A DNA stretch of 64,000 nucleotides from Dawidia soli (GTDB taxonomy: Bacteria > Bacteroidota > Bacteroidia > Cytophagales > Cyclobacteriaceae), in assembly GCF_018598185.1 (NCBI RefSeq), contig NZ_JAHESC010000024.1:1-64000 (forward strand). Direction: 5' to 3'. A program made the position numbers and the translations under genes. Below are positions 17,033 through 26,846 of this stretch, piece after piece; within the stretch, counting starts at the first letter, position 1; the number at the start of each line of letters is the position of its first letter. The notes beneath the pieces were generated by a model, which saw nothing but the letters and a program-made list of their open reading frames with translations, ran no database searches and had not been told where the DNA came from.

Positions 17033-18106
17033 TTATTTTCCGAACGATTCTACCTTGTAGTCCAGGTTCGTGCCGAACACGGGGAAGCTGATCTTCAGCA
17101 AGGCATAGTACGAGCGCCCCTCGATGCTGGGGCGATAGCCTGTTTCGATGCCGTACGACCAGCTGAACTGACGGTTAAAACGACCGTCGATCCCCATGCG
17201 GAAACCGAAGATCTTGGTCTTGATCGGATCCACCAGGTAGGTCATGGTCGGGCCGACAGCCTCGCCGTTGGGGCCTTTGTTGGTATATACCAGGTCGTCG
17301 ATGCTGATGGACGGCGACAGCAGGATGTCGGCATAGGCGGTAAAGATCAGGTCGTCGATACCTTCTTCAAACTTGTCGAAGTTTACGGCTACGTTTTTGA
17401 TCCAGCTCATCGAGCCCCCGATGTACGCGCCCATGGACGAAATGTTGGTGAATGGGTGTACGGGTATGGCTTCGCCGCGGTCGTTAAATTCGGTATCGGG
17501 CAGGGGCACGCCTTCGGCGGTCTTCAGGTCGGCGTTTGTCAGTCCTTGTTTTTCGATCACACGCTCCAGGTCGGTCGAGCTGTCCCAGATGATAGCCCCT
17601 AGTCGTACGCCGTAGATCTTGCGCACCTTGCACGGCACGTCGGCGCTCAGCGGCACGCGGGCTGCCCATTTGTCGCCACGGTAGCTCTTTTTGTACAAGA
17701 ACATCTTGGTCTTCGAGCTCTGCTCAAAGTCCTTTACGTGGTAGGTGCCGCCCAGCTCGAAGTAGTTGTATACCTCGGCGCGGTTGTCCATGCTGCTTTG
17801 TTTATAGGCCAGGTCGCGTGAAAAGTCGAAGAACTGCTGGCTGTAGGTCTTGCGGAAGTGGGCGCGGAAGTCTGCCTTGTCTTTATAATAGTAGGCTGCC
17901 TCCATACCAAAGCCTGCGTTGACGTTGGTTACGAACAGCTCTCCATACAGGGGTTGGATACCGATAAAAAGCTTGTTGACGGAATACGGTTCGTCGTACA
18001 GCTCTTCGTAGGTAACGGCCGTTTTATCCTTTCGTTCACCCTGCGCAAAAAGAGAGCCCGTGCAGGCCGCAAACGCAGTCATGATTAGTAAAAAGCGATA
18101 GTTCAT
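17033..18106 (-). CDS. Predicted outer-membrane beta-barrel protein, unknown
   Basis: A 357-residue precursor with a signal peptide (MNYRFLLIMTAFAACTGSLFAQ). The mature chain alternates strands and turns with aromatic ends (LFIGIQPLYGELFVTNVNAGFGMEAAYYYKDK, SWSYGIETGYRPSIEGRSYYALLKISFPVFG), which fits an outer-membrane or surface barrel. No family is recognised by eye. It ends with FGTNLDYKVESFGK and so lacks the usual final aromatic of a classical porin. Upstream of hutI by 13 bp. Confidence 0.6.
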   Translation of the reverse strand: MNYRFLLIMTAFAACTGSLFAQGERKDKTAVTYEELYDEPYSVNKLFIGIQPLYGELFVTNVNAGFGMEAAYYYKDKADFRAHFRKTYSQQFFDFSRDLAYKQSSMDNRAEVYNYFELGGTYHVKDFEQSSKTKMFLYKKSYRGDKWAARVPLSADVPCKVRKIYGVRLGAIIWDSSTDLERVIEKQGLTNADLKTAEGVPLPDTEFNDRGEAIPVHPFTNISSMGAYIGGSMSWIKNVAVNFDKFEEGIDDLIFTAYADILLSPSISIDDLVYTNKGPNGEAVGPTMTYLVDPIKTKIFGFRMGIDGRFNRQFSWSYGIETGYRPSIEGRSYYALLKISFPVFGTNLDYKVESFGK

Positions 18107-18218
18107 AAACCGGGTTGGTTAGCGTATTTTCAGTAAAAATAGTCAATCTCGGGCAAAAAGTACCGTCCTCTGAATACCGCTCAGGCTACAGAGGTAAGAG
18201 TTTAGGGTAAAAAATCAA

Positions 18219-20714
18219 TTATCCCTTCGCCCCCAGCGTCTTTTTCAAGGCTTCCAGCTCCTGGAGCTTCGTCTGGGTGTCCGCTTCGCGATGCTTACGG
18301 TCGGTAATGTCTTCGAACATGCCCAGTACGCCCGTTACCTCGCCGTGCTGGTTGGTAACGACCACCTTGCTGGTCAATACCCACGACTCGTTGCCCGCGC
18401 TGTTGACATTACGCTCTTCCTGGTCAAGCCGCGACTTGCGGCTTTCCATTACGGCCAGATCGTCTTTACGATAAGCTTCGGCGTGGTCTTTCCACGGCAT
18501 GTCAAAGTCTGTCAGGCCCACCAGCTCACGCGGCGACCGTACGCCGGCCACTTGCGCAAAGATGCGGTTGGCGCCCTGGAAGCGCAGGTCTTTGTCTTTC
18601 CAGAATACCGCGCGGGGTATATTGTCGATGACGGCCTGCAGCGTCTGCTGAGCAACCTGCATCTCTTCCACCATGGTATTGATCTTCATGGTATTGTAGG
18701 CCACGGTCACCAGGTCGGAGCACGACTTCAGGAACTCAATATCTTCTTCCGTCCACTCTTTCGCATCACCTTGCTGCTCGCAGCTGATGATACCGGCGAT
18801 GCGACCTTCATTAAAGAAGGGTACATTCAACACCGACGCGATCCCGTTCGGACGCAGATAGCCTGTGTACAGCTCGCGGGTCGCGGCATGGCTGGCGGCG
18901 TCTTTTACGGCCAGCACTTCTTCGCCGGTAATGGCTTCGAAGAAGCCCGGGTAATCTTTCGCCAACCACTCAGCTCCTACGGAGAAGCCACGGTTTGAGG
19001 CGGTATAAAGTTTTTCGGATGTAAGCTTGTTACGGGTGTTGTTGAACGCCCAGATGCCGCAGCGTGATACATGGATCTGGTTGGCGATCGTGGCGGTGAT
19101 CTTTTCGATGGCGGCATTCCAATTGCCCGACTGCACGTCGCTGTTCTTGGTCAGCTCCATTTGTGCACGGCGGTTCTTCTGGCTGATCTCGTTCCGGTGC
19201 TTTTCACCGTCCAGCATGTTCTGGATGTGCTTCTCCTTGCGGCGCATCTCCTCCTGGGTGGCTTCGAGCTCTTCCATGTTCTGGCGCATCTCTTCCTCCT
19301 GCGCGCGCATCTCCTCGGCTTGTTGCTGCGTCTTTTCCAGCAGCTCGCGCGTGCTTTCGTTGATGCGTACCGTCGAGATCGTCGACGCGATGGTCTCCGC
19401 CAGCTTTTCTACCAGGCCGATCTCAAATTCTTCGTATTTACCAAATGTGGCGAGCTCCAGCACACCATAGATCTGCTCGTTCACTTTGAGCGGCATTAGC
19501 AGCAGCGCATTCGGGTTCGCACCGCCCAGGCCCGAGGTGATCGACACATATTCTTCGGGGACTTCCAGCAAATAGATCTTCTGTCCTTCCAGGTAGCTTT
19601 GCCCCACCAGACCTTCGCCTATGCCGACTTTTTTATGCAGGTATTTTTTGCGCTCAAACGCATAGCATGCTACCAGCTCCAGGTACTTGTCGTGTTCGTT
19701 CTCTTCGTTGAGCACGAACAGACCACCCTGGTTGCTCTTGGTATACTTGACAACAAACTTGATGATGTTGTCATACAGCTCGGTAGTAGACACGTTGGTC
19801 GCCCGCAGGATCTCGCCTACCTGGGCGATACCGGTGTTCGACCAGTTGCGGCGACGGTCTTCTTCTGCATTGCGGCGCAGCTTGTCGCGCATCGACACCA
19901 TGGTGGTGCCGAGGTTGTCACCATCGTTCAGCTCCAGCTCCACATTGTAATTGCCCGATGAGATCGCTTCTATAAATGTCGTGACGGCATCTTTTGACTG
20001 GCGTTGCTGGGCCAGGCGAACCGCGTTCTCGTCCATCATCGCGTCGGAACCGCGTTGCAGTTTATACAACAGCAGGCACAGGCCCAGGATGCCAAAACCC
20101 ACCAGCGGAATGGAGATCCAGGCCAGGGTGTTGATGTAGGAAGCGTCAGATTTTACATTTTTGTTGACATGTGTAATAAGTTGGTCCATTTTCGACTGAA
20201 AGGACTCGTACTCGCGGTCGAATTTTTCATCGAGCGCGGCGCCCTGCGTGTCTGCCACGGGGGGTGTTTCGATGATCGCGCCGGTGCTGTCGGTCTGGAC
20301 CGGGGCCGCTGCCTGGGGCTTATGGTTAACCCGCTCTTGCGCCGCGGCCATGAGGTTTTCCAGGATGATGATGCCTTCTTTTAATATGACCTTTGTGTCT
20401 TCGTCGTCGTGGTTTTCAAACGAGCCGAGCTCTGTTTCCTGGCCATCGTAGGCGCCTTGTAAGATATCGCGCGAGGAGACAAAGGCCTTGTGTACGTCCT
20501 TTTCATAGTTAATCGTCGCGTCGCCGGCCAGCAACTCTTCGAACCACAGGTGTGCCTTGGTGACACGGTTCTTGAGGTTGTCGCCGAGAGAGATGTAGGG
20601 AAGGTTGCGTTGATACGTGTTAATAGTGTCGCGCTCCACGTAGGCGATCAGCAACGTGATCAGTACCCCCGCGACTGCAAAGCCGACGGAGTACTTCAGG
20701 GCTCGGTTTTTCAT
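18219..20714 (-). CDS. Membrane GAF-coiled coil-GAF-PAS sensor without output domain
   Basis: An 831-residue membrane sensor. Order: membrane helix (about 9-26, YSVGFAVAGVLITLLIAYV), extracytoplasmic segment to about 200 with a Pro/Ala/Thr-rich patch, second helix (AWISIPLVGFGILGLCLLLYKL), a HAMP-like linker (VTTFIEAISSGNYNVELELNDGDNLGTTMVSMRDKLR), GAF1 (TELYDNIIKFVVKYTKSNQGGLFV to about 460), a coiled coil (ELLEKTQQQAEEMRAQEEEMRQNMEELEATQEEMRRKEK), GAF2 (IHVSRCGIWAF to about 705) and a PAS/PAC unit (LQAVIDNIPRAVFWKDKDLRFQGANRIFAQVAGV ... GVLGMFEDITDRKHRE). The chain ends soon after PAC with no kinase, GGDEF or phosphatase, so it must signal through a partner. Confidence 0.88.
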   Translation of the reverse strand: MKNRALKYSVGFAVAGVLITLLIAYVERDTINTYQRNLPYISLGDNLKNRVTKAHLWFEELLAGDATINYEKDVHKAFVSSRDILQGAYDGQETELGSFENHDDEDTKVILKEGIIILENLMAAAQERVNHKPQAAAPVQTDSTGAIIETPPVADTQGAALDEKFDREYESFQSKMDQLITHVNKNVKSDASYINTLAWISIPLVGFGILGLCLLLYKLQRGSDAMMDENAVRLAQQRQSKDAVTTFIEAISSGNYNVELELNDGDNLGTTMVSMRDKLRRNAEEDRRRNWSNTGIAQVGEILRATNVSTTELYDNIIKFVVKYTKSNQGGLFVLNEENEHDKYLELVACYAFERKKYLHKKVGIGEGLVGQSYLEGQKIYLLEVPEEYVSITSGLGGANPNALLLMPLKVNEQIYGVLELATFGKYEEFEIGLVEKLAETIASTISTVRINESTRELLEKTQQQAEEMRAQEEEMRQNMEELEATQEEMRRKEKHIQNMLDGEKHRNEISQKNRRAQMELTKNSDVQSGNWNAAIEKITATIANQIHVSRCGIWAFNNTRNKLTSEKLYTASNRGFSVGAEWLAKDYPGFFEAITGEEVLAVKDAASHAATRELYTGYLRPNGIASVLNVPFFNEGRIAGIISCEQQGDAKEWTEEDIEFLKSCSDLVTVAYNTMKINTMVEEMQVAQQTLQAVIDNIPRAVFWKDKDLRFQGANRIFAQVAGVRSPRELVGLTDFDMPWKDHAEAYRKDDLAVMESRKSRLDQEERNVNSAGNESWVLTSKVVVTNQHGEVTGVLGMFEDITDRKHREADTQTKLQELEALKKTLGAKG

Positions 20715-20782
20715 GAAGTTGGTTAAAATTTCCAGTTAGAGGAGAATGCCTCATCAACGAAAAGTTAGCAATATTTCTGCTT

Positions 20783-22075
20783 TCATCCCAATGTCGCCAA
20801 CGCGTGGCGGCTGGCATCGAGTATCCTGGAAATCAGTTTTTCATCAATTGCTGCAGAAATGAACATCGCTTCGTACTGCGACGGTGCCAGGTAGATACCT
20901 TGTTGCAACATCGCCTGGAAATAGGCGGCGAACTTTTGTGTGTCTACCGTCTTAGCCGTTTCGAAGTCGATCACATGCTTGTCGGTAAAGAAAAGTGTAA
21001 ACATGGACCCCACCTGGTTGATGGTGGCCTTTACACCGGCCTCTTTTACCTGTTGCGCCAGGCCTTGCACCAACGTGGTGGTCATCCGGTCGATGTGCTG
21101 ATACACTTCCGGATGCGCCTGCAGGTATTTCAGCATGGCCATGCCCGCGGCCATGGCCAGGGGGTTGCCCGACAGGGTTCCTGCCTGGTATACCGGGCCG
21201 GCCGGCGATACAAAGTCCATAATTTCTTTACGGCCGCCATACGCGCCTACCGGCAGGCCGCCACCGATGATCTTCCCCAGGGTCGTCATATCCGGCGTGA
21301 CGCCATAGAGCTCCTGCGCGCCGCCCGGTGCCAGGCGGAAGCCTGTCATGACCTCATCAAAGATGAGCACGATGTTGTGCCGGTCGCACAGCGAGCGCAG
21401 CCCCTGCAGGTAGCCCGCCTGGGGTGCCACGCACCCCATATTGCCGACCACCGGCTCTAATATGATCGCGGCCACCTGGCCTTTGTTCTCTTCTACTATG
21501 TCTTCGATGGCCTCCAGGTCGTTGAAGGGGGCGAGCAGCGTGTCGCGCGCCGTGCCCTTGGTAACGCCGGGGCTATCGGGCGTACCGAATGTCAAAGCAC
21601 CACTGCCGGCCGCGATCAGGAACGAATCGCCGTGGCCGTGGTAGCAGCCTTCCATTTTAACGATCTTGTCGCGGCCGGTGAATCCGCGGGCCACACGCAC
21701 GGCCGACATGGTCGCCTCGGTGCCCGAGTTCACCATGCGAACCTTCTCGACCGACGGCACCAGCGAGCAGATCAGCTCGGCCATTTCCACTTCGCGCGCG
21801 GTCGGTGCTCCGAACGAAGGCGAGAACGCCAGCGCCGCTTTTACGGCCTCCTCCACCACGGGGTGAGCATGGCCGAGGATCATCGGCCCCCACGAGTTGA
21901 TCATGTCTACATACTCGTGGCCATCTTCGTCGTACAGAAAAGGCCCCTTGGCCCGTTGCATAAAGAGCGGGTTGCCGCCTACCGCGCGAAAGGCGCGTAC
22001 AGGCGAGTTCACGCCGCCGGGTATAACTTGTTTGGCGCGTTCAAAAATGGATGTGCTCCTGGAAATATCGTGCAT
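20783..22075 (-). CDS. hemL: Glutamate-1-semialdehyde 2,1-aminomutase
   Basis: Converts glutamate-1-semialdehyde to 5-aminolevulinate in C5 haem synthesis. The 430-residue PLP enzyme begins SIFERAKQVIPGGVNSPVRAFRAVGGNPLFM and has NSGTEATMSAVRVARGFTGRDKIVKMEGCYHGHGDSFL, the PLP-Asp region LIFDEVMTGFRLAPGGAQE, and Lys268 in LGKIIGGGLPVGAYGG as the Schiff-base lysine. All are diagnostic for HemL. It is 11 bp downstream of the LpoA-like gene and likely shares the guaA operon. Confidence 0.97.
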   Translation of the reverse strand: MHDISRSTSIFERAKQVIPGGVNSPVRAFRAVGGNPLFMQRAKGPFLYDEDGHEYVDMINSWGPMILGHAHPVVEEAVKAALAFSPSFGAPTAREVEMAELICSLVPSVEKVRMVNSGTEATMSAVRVARGFTGRDKIVKMEGCYHGHGDSFLIAAGSGALTFGTPDSPGVTKGTARDTLLAPFNDLEAIEDIVEENKGQVAAIILEPVVGNMGCVAPQAGYLQGLRSLCDRHNIVLIFDEVMTGFRLAPGGAQELYGVTPDMTTLGKIIGGGLPVGAYGGRKEIMDFVSPAGPVYQAGTLSGNPLAMAAGMAMLKYLQAHPEVYQHIDRMTTTLVQGLAQQVKEAGVKATINQVGSMFTLFFTDKHVIDFETAKTVDTQKFAAYFQAMLQQGIYLAPSQYEAMFISAAIDEKLISRILDASRHALATLG

Positions 22076-22086
22076 CGCTGCAAAGA

Positions 22087-23808
22087 TTATCGTTTATCTA
22101 CTACCGTTGCCTTGCCGTGACGGAACCGGATGAACGGCACCAGCTGGTTGTCGTGGCTGAACTGGTAATTATAGCCGGTGGTCAGGCTGCCCGGCACAAA
22201 CGCCTGGCGGCTGAGGCCGTCTTGAAAATATACACCGTTGTCGCGCAGCTGCAGCCCGGTAAACAGCATGAATTCATAGCCCATGCGCGCATAGGCCGAC
22301 GGCGTGCGCCCGTGGGTGTGTACATACTTGTGAAAGAACGCACGATAGTGCACCGCGTCGGGCTGCGCGTAGTTCGGCGCCTCCAGTACGATGGGCAATG
22401 TGTTGTATTTTTCAAGGTCGACGGTGGGCTGGTCCAGCCATGCCTCCGACCCTACCACCAGCACCGAGTCGCCGCGTGTTTCCACGCCGCTCAGCACCTT
22501 GGTATAGATCAGGGCTTCGTCGGTCGCGACAAAGATGGCGCCCAGGCTGTCTTTCTTCAGCGTGAATTGCTTGGGGTATTTAAACTCGTCGTATTCCGTC
22601 GGCGTGGCCAGCGTGGCGAGTATCTTCGTGATGCTTTCGCGCGCAATGCGCTGCGACGACAGAATCTTGACGCCGTCCTGACGGGCCTGCTGAACAAAGT
22701 TGGCGGCGAGCACCGAGTCGCGGCGCGATGTGCCGTAGTATACCATGCAGTTTTTCTTGCGTGCGTGGGTGGCGACAAAGGCACCGGCCTTCTGGCCGAG
22801 GGTTTCTTCCGAGGGCTGGAACAAGAAGCCGTACGGGTTGCCGCTGATCAGGTCGCTGCTGTTGAGCAGCGGGTTGAACAGGTTGATCTTTTGCTGCTGC
22901 GAGAACTCTTTCAACGGCGGGTTCTCTTCATGGAAGAACGGGCCGACCAGCAAGTCGGAGCTCTTTAGCTCGGGCAACGCCAGCACGGTGCGCAATTTGG
23001 CGGTGCTGCGTTCGGTATCATACGCGCGAAGGCTGATCTTCACACCTTGTTTTTGCAGCGTGTCGACCGCCTGCTTCATGCCTTCGTAAAAGTCGAGCAC
23101 GATCTGGTTCTTCTTGCGCGCCGGCGATGGCTCGAGCGTCTGCACCATAAAAGGCATCAGCACCGACACGGTATAGATATCCTTCTTGAAGCTTTTGGGT
23201 GCTTCGGGAATATAGTCGGTTTTCTTCAGGTTCAGCGCCTCGACCAGCGCTTCCAGCTGCGCGCGGTTTTCGGGGTCGCTCTGGTCTTTGGCCAGCGTGG
23301 CGGCCAACAGCTTGCCCACGGTCTCGTCTTTGGGATACTCCTCGCGCATCATGCGCAGGGTCTCGACGTCGTTTACTTCCGCCAGCGCTTTGGTTTTAAG
23401 CGCCTCCACGTCGGGCTGCATTTTTTTGTCTTTCACCTGCGCCAGCAGCTTCATGCCCTGGAAGTAGTCCTTGCCGTCGAAGTATATTTTGGCAAGCCAG
23501 AAATTCACCTCGTCGATCTTCTCCCACGTGGCGTGTTGGGTTTTGAGCTGGTTGAACTGGTCTTTGGCCACGGCCGGGAAGCCCTGCTTGTAGGCCGACA
23601 GGCCGTAGTAGAAGGAAGCATATTGAGCGTACCGGTTACGCTGGTCGTACGGTATCAGCGGCTTGAAGCTCTCCATGGCCAGGTTGTATTTCCCCTCGCG
23701 GAAAAGCTGCTTGGCATTGAAGAACTGTTTGTTGTAATCCAGCTGCGCGTATACCGATGTCGTTAAAACCAAAAAGACCAGACAGAAACTATAGGCTCTT
23801 TTTCTCAT
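22087..23808 (-). CDS. TPR plus periplasmic-binding-fold protein (LpoA-like)
   Basis: A 573-residue exported protein (signal peptide MRKRAYSFCLVFLVLTTSVYAQ). The first half is TPR-like (YNKQFFNAKQLFREGKYNLAMESFKPLI, YASFYYGLSAYKQGFPAVAKDQFNQLK). From about residue 215 it becomes a type I periplasmic-binding fold (YTVSVLMPFMVQTLEPSPARKKNQIVLDFYEGMKQAVDTLQKQGVKISLRAYDTE, then DLLVGPFFHEENPPLKEFSQQQKINLFNPL). That order matches LpoA/LppC, the outer-membrane activators of penicillin-binding protein 1a, but this protein has a cleavable signal rather than a lipobox. It may be a Bacteroidota relative or an amino-acid-binding receptor. It sits between guaA and hemL. Confidence 0.75.
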   Translation of the reverse strand: MRKRAYSFCLVFLVLTTSVYAQLDYNKQFFNAKQLFREGKYNLAMESFKPLIPYDQRNRYAQYASFYYGLSAYKQGFPAVAKDQFNQLKTQHATWEKIDEVNFWLAKIYFDGKDYFQGMKLLAQVKDKKMQPDVEALKTKALAEVNDVETLRMMREEYPKDETVGKLLAATLAKDQSDPENRAQLEALVEALNLKKTDYIPEAPKSFKKDIYTVSVLMPFMVQTLEPSPARKKNQIVLDFYEGMKQAVDTLQKQGVKISLRAYDTERSTAKLRTVLALPELKSSDLLVGPFFHEENPPLKEFSQQQKINLFNPLLNSSDLISGNPYGFLFQPSEETLGQKAGAFVATHARKKNCMVYYGTSRRDSVLAANFVQQARQDGVKILSSQRIARESITKILATLATPTEYDEFKYPKQFTLKKDSLGAIFVATDEALIYTKVLSGVETRGDSVLVVGSEAWLDQPTVDLEKYNTLPIVLEAPNYAQPDAVHYRAFFHKYVHTHGRTPSAYARMGYEFMLFTGLQLRDNGVYFQDGLSRQAFVPGSLTTGYNYQFSHDNQLVPFIRFRHGKATVVDKR

Positions 23809-23834
23809 GCGTTAGAATACGGGTTGTTATGTTC

Positions 23835-25364
23835 TTACTCCCACTCGATGGTCGCCGGCGGCTTCGAGCTGATGTCGTACACCACGCGGTTCACGCCTTT
23901 TACCTTGTTGATGATGTCGCTCGACACGGTGGCCAGGAACTCGTACGGCAGGTGCGCCCAGTCGGCCGTCATGCCGTCGGTGCTGGTCACCGCCCGCAGG
24001 CTCACCACACGCTCGTAGGTACGCTCATCGCCCATCACGCCTACCGACTGCACCGGCAGCAGCATGGCGCCGGCTTGCCACACCTTGTCGTACAGACCGT
24101 GCTCGCGCAGGCCGCCGATAAAGATGCTGTCCACCTCCTGCAGGATGCGGACCTTGTCGGCCGTGATGTCGCCCAGGATGCGGATGCCCAGCCCCGGCCC
24201 GGGGAACGGGTGGCGTCCCAGGATATTCGGGTCGATGCCGAGTGTTTTGCCTACCAGGCGTACTTCGTCCTTGAACAACGTATTCAACGGCTCGACGATC
24301 TTCAGCTTCATCTTCTCCGGCAGGCCGCCCACGTTGTGGTGCGACTTGATGGTGACCGAGGGGCCCTTTACCGACACCGACTCGATGATGTCGGGGTAGA
24401 TCGTACCCTGCCCCAGCCATTTCACGTCCGTCAGTAAGTGCGACTCTTCGTCAAATACATCTATAAAAGTCTTGCCAATGGCTTTGCGTTTTGCTTCGGG
24501 GTCGGTTAACCCCGCCAGGGCGGTATAAAATTTCTCTTTGGCGTCAACCCCTTTGATGTTCAGGCCCATGTGCTTGTACGAGTCGAGCACCTGCTCGAAC
24601 TCGCCCTTGCGCAGCAAGCCGTTGTCGACGAAGATACAGTGGAGATTTTTTCCGATGGCTTTGTGGATCAGGATGGCGGCGACGGTGGAATCAACCCCAC
24701 CGGACAGGGCCATGACCACCTTGTCATCGCCGAGCTTTTTCTGCAGGTCGGCCACGGTAGCCTCCACAAACTGGTCGGAGGTCCAATCCTGCGCGCAGCC
24801 GCAGATGTGTACGACAAAGTTGCGCAGCAATTCTTTGCCTTGCAGCGTGTGTGTTACTTCGGGGTGGAATTGAATGCCGTAGGTGTCGGTGCCTTTTACG
24901 CGGTAGGCGGCCACCTTCACCGAAGGTGTGCTGGCCACGATCTCGAACGAGTCGGGTACGGAGGCGATCGTGTCGCCGTGCGACATCCACACCTGGGTGT
25001 CGAGGGAGATTTCTTTCAGCAGCGAATTGTGATGGTCTACAGTGGACAGCTTGGCGCGGCCGTATTCGCGGATGGTGGACGGCAGCACGTTGCCGCCGCT
25101 TTTGTGGGCGATCAACTGGGCGCCGTAGCACACGCCGAGCACGGGCACCTTGCCTTCAAACAGGCTCAGATCAACGTCGGGGCTGCCGGCATCGCGCACG
25201 GAGCAAGGGCTTCCGGAAAGGATAACACCCTTAATATCAGGTGTTAATGCAGGAATTTTATTAAAAGGATGGATTTCGCAGTAGACATTCAGTTCGCGCA
25301 CGCGGCGGGCAATGAGCTGGGTGTACTGGGAGCCGAAATCGAGGATCAGTATCTGTTGCGACAT
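23835..25364 (-). CDS. guaA: GMP synthase (glutamine-hydrolysing)
   Basis: Converts XMP to GMP with glutamine. The 509-residue protein joins a class I glutamine amidotransferase (start [24 protein letters not shown], nucleophile Cys in [12 protein letters not shown], His-Glu in [10 protein letters not shown]) to an ATP pyrophosphatase (P-loop [21 protein letters not shown]) and the GuaA dimer domain ending in PPATIEWE. All hallmarks are intact. First gene of a same-strand run guaA / LpoA-like / hemL with gaps of 26 and 11 bp, so likely co-transcribed. Confidence 0.97.
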   Translation of the reverse strand: MSQQILILDFGSQYTQLIARRVRELNVYCEIHPFNKIPALTPDIKGVILSGSPCSVRDAGSPDVDLSLFEGKVPVLGVCYGAQLIAHKSGGNVLPSTIREYGRAKLSTVDHHNSLLKEISLDTQVWMSHGDTIASVPDSFEIVASTPSVKVAAYRVKGTDTYGIQFHPEVTHTLQGKELLRNFVVHICGCAQDWTSDQFVEATVADLQKKLGDDKVVMALSGGVDSTVAAILIHKAIGKNLHCIFVDNGLLRKGEFEQVLDSYKHMGLNIKGVDAKEKFYTALAGLTDPEAKRKAIGKTFIDVFDEESHLLTDVKWLGQGTIYPDIIESVSVKGPSVTIKSHHNVGGLPEKMKLKIVEPLNTLFKDEVRLVGKTLGIDPNILGRHPFPGPGLGIRILGDITADKVRILQEVDSIFIGGLREHGLYDKVWQAGAMLLPVQSVGVMGDERTYERVVSLRAVTSTDGMTADWAHLPYEFLATVSSDIINKVKGVNRVVYDISSKPPATIEWE

Positions 25365-25435
25365 GGGTGCAAAGATAAACCGACTTTTCGCCCCTAAAAG
25401 TACGGACGCCGAATAAACGCAAGTTCTTGTCTGCC

Positions 25436-26047
25436 CTAGCGGTTCATCAGCATGATGCCGATCTGAAAGCCCACGGCCGAATAGCTGGAATAACCGTACG
25501 CGTCACTTTTGTTGGTGGCAAAATCATAGTGCACCGCCGCCATCGCGCCCATCGAGCGCCGTTTGCCAAACCGCGCCAGGATCCCTGCCTCGGGCCGCGC
25601 CAGGAAGCCCCAGCCTTTGTCAACATCTTCGTAGATATTGTAGGCCATGACATATTCGTTGTGCAGCGCGCCCAGGCCGATGCCGGCGTATGGAAAGAAC
25701 AGACCCTGCTCGCCCAGCTCCCAGTTGTACTGGCCGCTGGCCGCAAAGCTGTATTGATTGAGCTTTTTGAAGTAGTCGGTGGTAATGTGGCCGTTGCCGT
25801 TGTCAAACGTTTCGGTCGGCGCATATTCTTCAAAGTACGCCCATCCGAAATCAATGCCTGCCGAGAAACGGCTTTCGCCGATCATAAACCGGTAGCCGGC
25901 TTTGCCGCCGCGGCCGCTGGTTTTGCTTACCCAGTCGGTATTGGCCAGGGGGGTGTTGATGTCGAGGTTTATATAGAAATAGTTTTCCTGTGCCAGCAGT
26001 GCGCAGGCGGGCAGCAGGACAAACAATACGGTCAGTAACTTCTTCAT
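25436..26047 (-). CDS. Small outer-membrane beta-barrel protein
   Basis: A 203-residue precursor with signal peptide [20 protein letters not shown]. The mature part alternates beta-strands with turns and glycines ([96 protein letters not shown]), which fits an 8-stranded OmpA/OmpX-like barrel. It lies 12 bp after the DUF4136 lipoprotein gene on the same strand, so both are probably envelope proteins of one transcript. Confidence 0.72.
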   Translation of the reverse strand: MKKLLTVLFVLLPACALLAQENYFYINLDINTPLANTDWVSKTSGRGGKAGYRFMIGESRFSAGIDFGWAYFEEYAPTETFDNGNGHITTDYFKKLNQYSFAASGQYNWELGEQGLFFPYAGIGLGALHNEYVMAYNIYEDVDKGWGFLARPEAGILARFGKRRSMGAMAAVHYDFATNKSDAYGYSSYSAVGFQIGIMLMNR

Positions 26048-26059
26048 GTAGCAGCGTGA

Positions 26060-26668
26060 TTAATGGAGGTAGGGAGATTGGTCAAAAGCCGTCTCGATCG
26101 CATCGACGGACTGTTGCTCATAATTTACCGAGTTGACGACATCCCCCATGTAGGCGTTCCAGACGATCTTTACCTGGTTGTTGGCATTGCGATTTTTGAG
26201 GTCGATCATCTCAACCACCAGCGTGGCGGTGTTCTGTGCATAGGTCTGCACGATGGGGTAGTAATAATAGCCGCCGTAGCCGTAGTAGTTGGAATAGTAG
26301 TTCGGGTAATATACCTGCTGGAACAAATTGAGGTTCTCAATGATATAGATGTTCATGCCCACGTCCGGGTCTTCATCGCGGTCTACGTAGGTAAAGCCCT
26401 TCGCATCCATTTGCTCACGCACGGCTTTAATGACGCTGCGGGGGTAGGGCTGCGCGGTGGTAAAGGTCCAGATCGTGTCGCGCGAGGTGTTGGAAACATA
26501 CCCGATGGTATCGGTGGCGATCGTGTACGTCCCAAAGTCTGCAAATTGCGTATCGGGATCGTAGTTGGTCGAAACCACGAGCTGGTCGAGCAGCCGCAGG
26601 TTATCGGGCTCAGGTTCGCAGGCCCAAAGGGCCGGTAGTACGGCCAGGAAGAAGAGGAATCGTTTCAT
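26060..26668 (-). CDS. DUF4136-domain lipoprotein
   Basis: With ATG 26668 the product has 202 residues and a lipoprotein signal MKRFLFFLAVLPALWAC (lipobox LWAC); longer starts at 26677 and 26710 would hide it. The DUF4136 pattern is seen as LVVSTNYDPDTQFADFGTYTIA, the IKAVREQMDAKGFTYVDRDEDPDVGMNIYI block, and the closing NTATLVVEMIDLKNRNANNQVKIVWNAYM. The centre is Tyr-rich (YYPNYYSNYYGYGGYYYYP), usual for this family. Role unknown; likely anchored in the outer membrane. Operon partner: the small barrel gene downstream. Confidence 0.82.
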   Translation of the reverse strand: MKRFLFFLAVLPALWACEPEPDNLRLLDQLVVSTNYDPDTQFADFGTYTIATDTIGYVSNTSRDTIWTFTTAQPYPRSVIKAVREQMDAKGFTYVDRDEDPDVGMNIYIIENLNLFQQVYYPNYYSNYYGYGGYYYYPIVQTYAQNTATLVVEMIDLKNRNANNQVKIVWNAYMGDVVNSVNYEQQSVDAIETAFDQSPYLH

Positions 26669-26846
26669 GACGTTCATATAGGGTAGACAGCGCTCCGTTT
26701 GGTATCGCACAGCCGTTATACAGGGTAAACGAATGCAACAGCCGGTGCAGTATGCCCTCCGTCGCTGATGCTACGGCGGGCAAGACGGGGCACAAGCTAT
26801 AGACACAACCTGTCGCCGTTAGGTTTAAAAGACAACCGCTAAAAGA

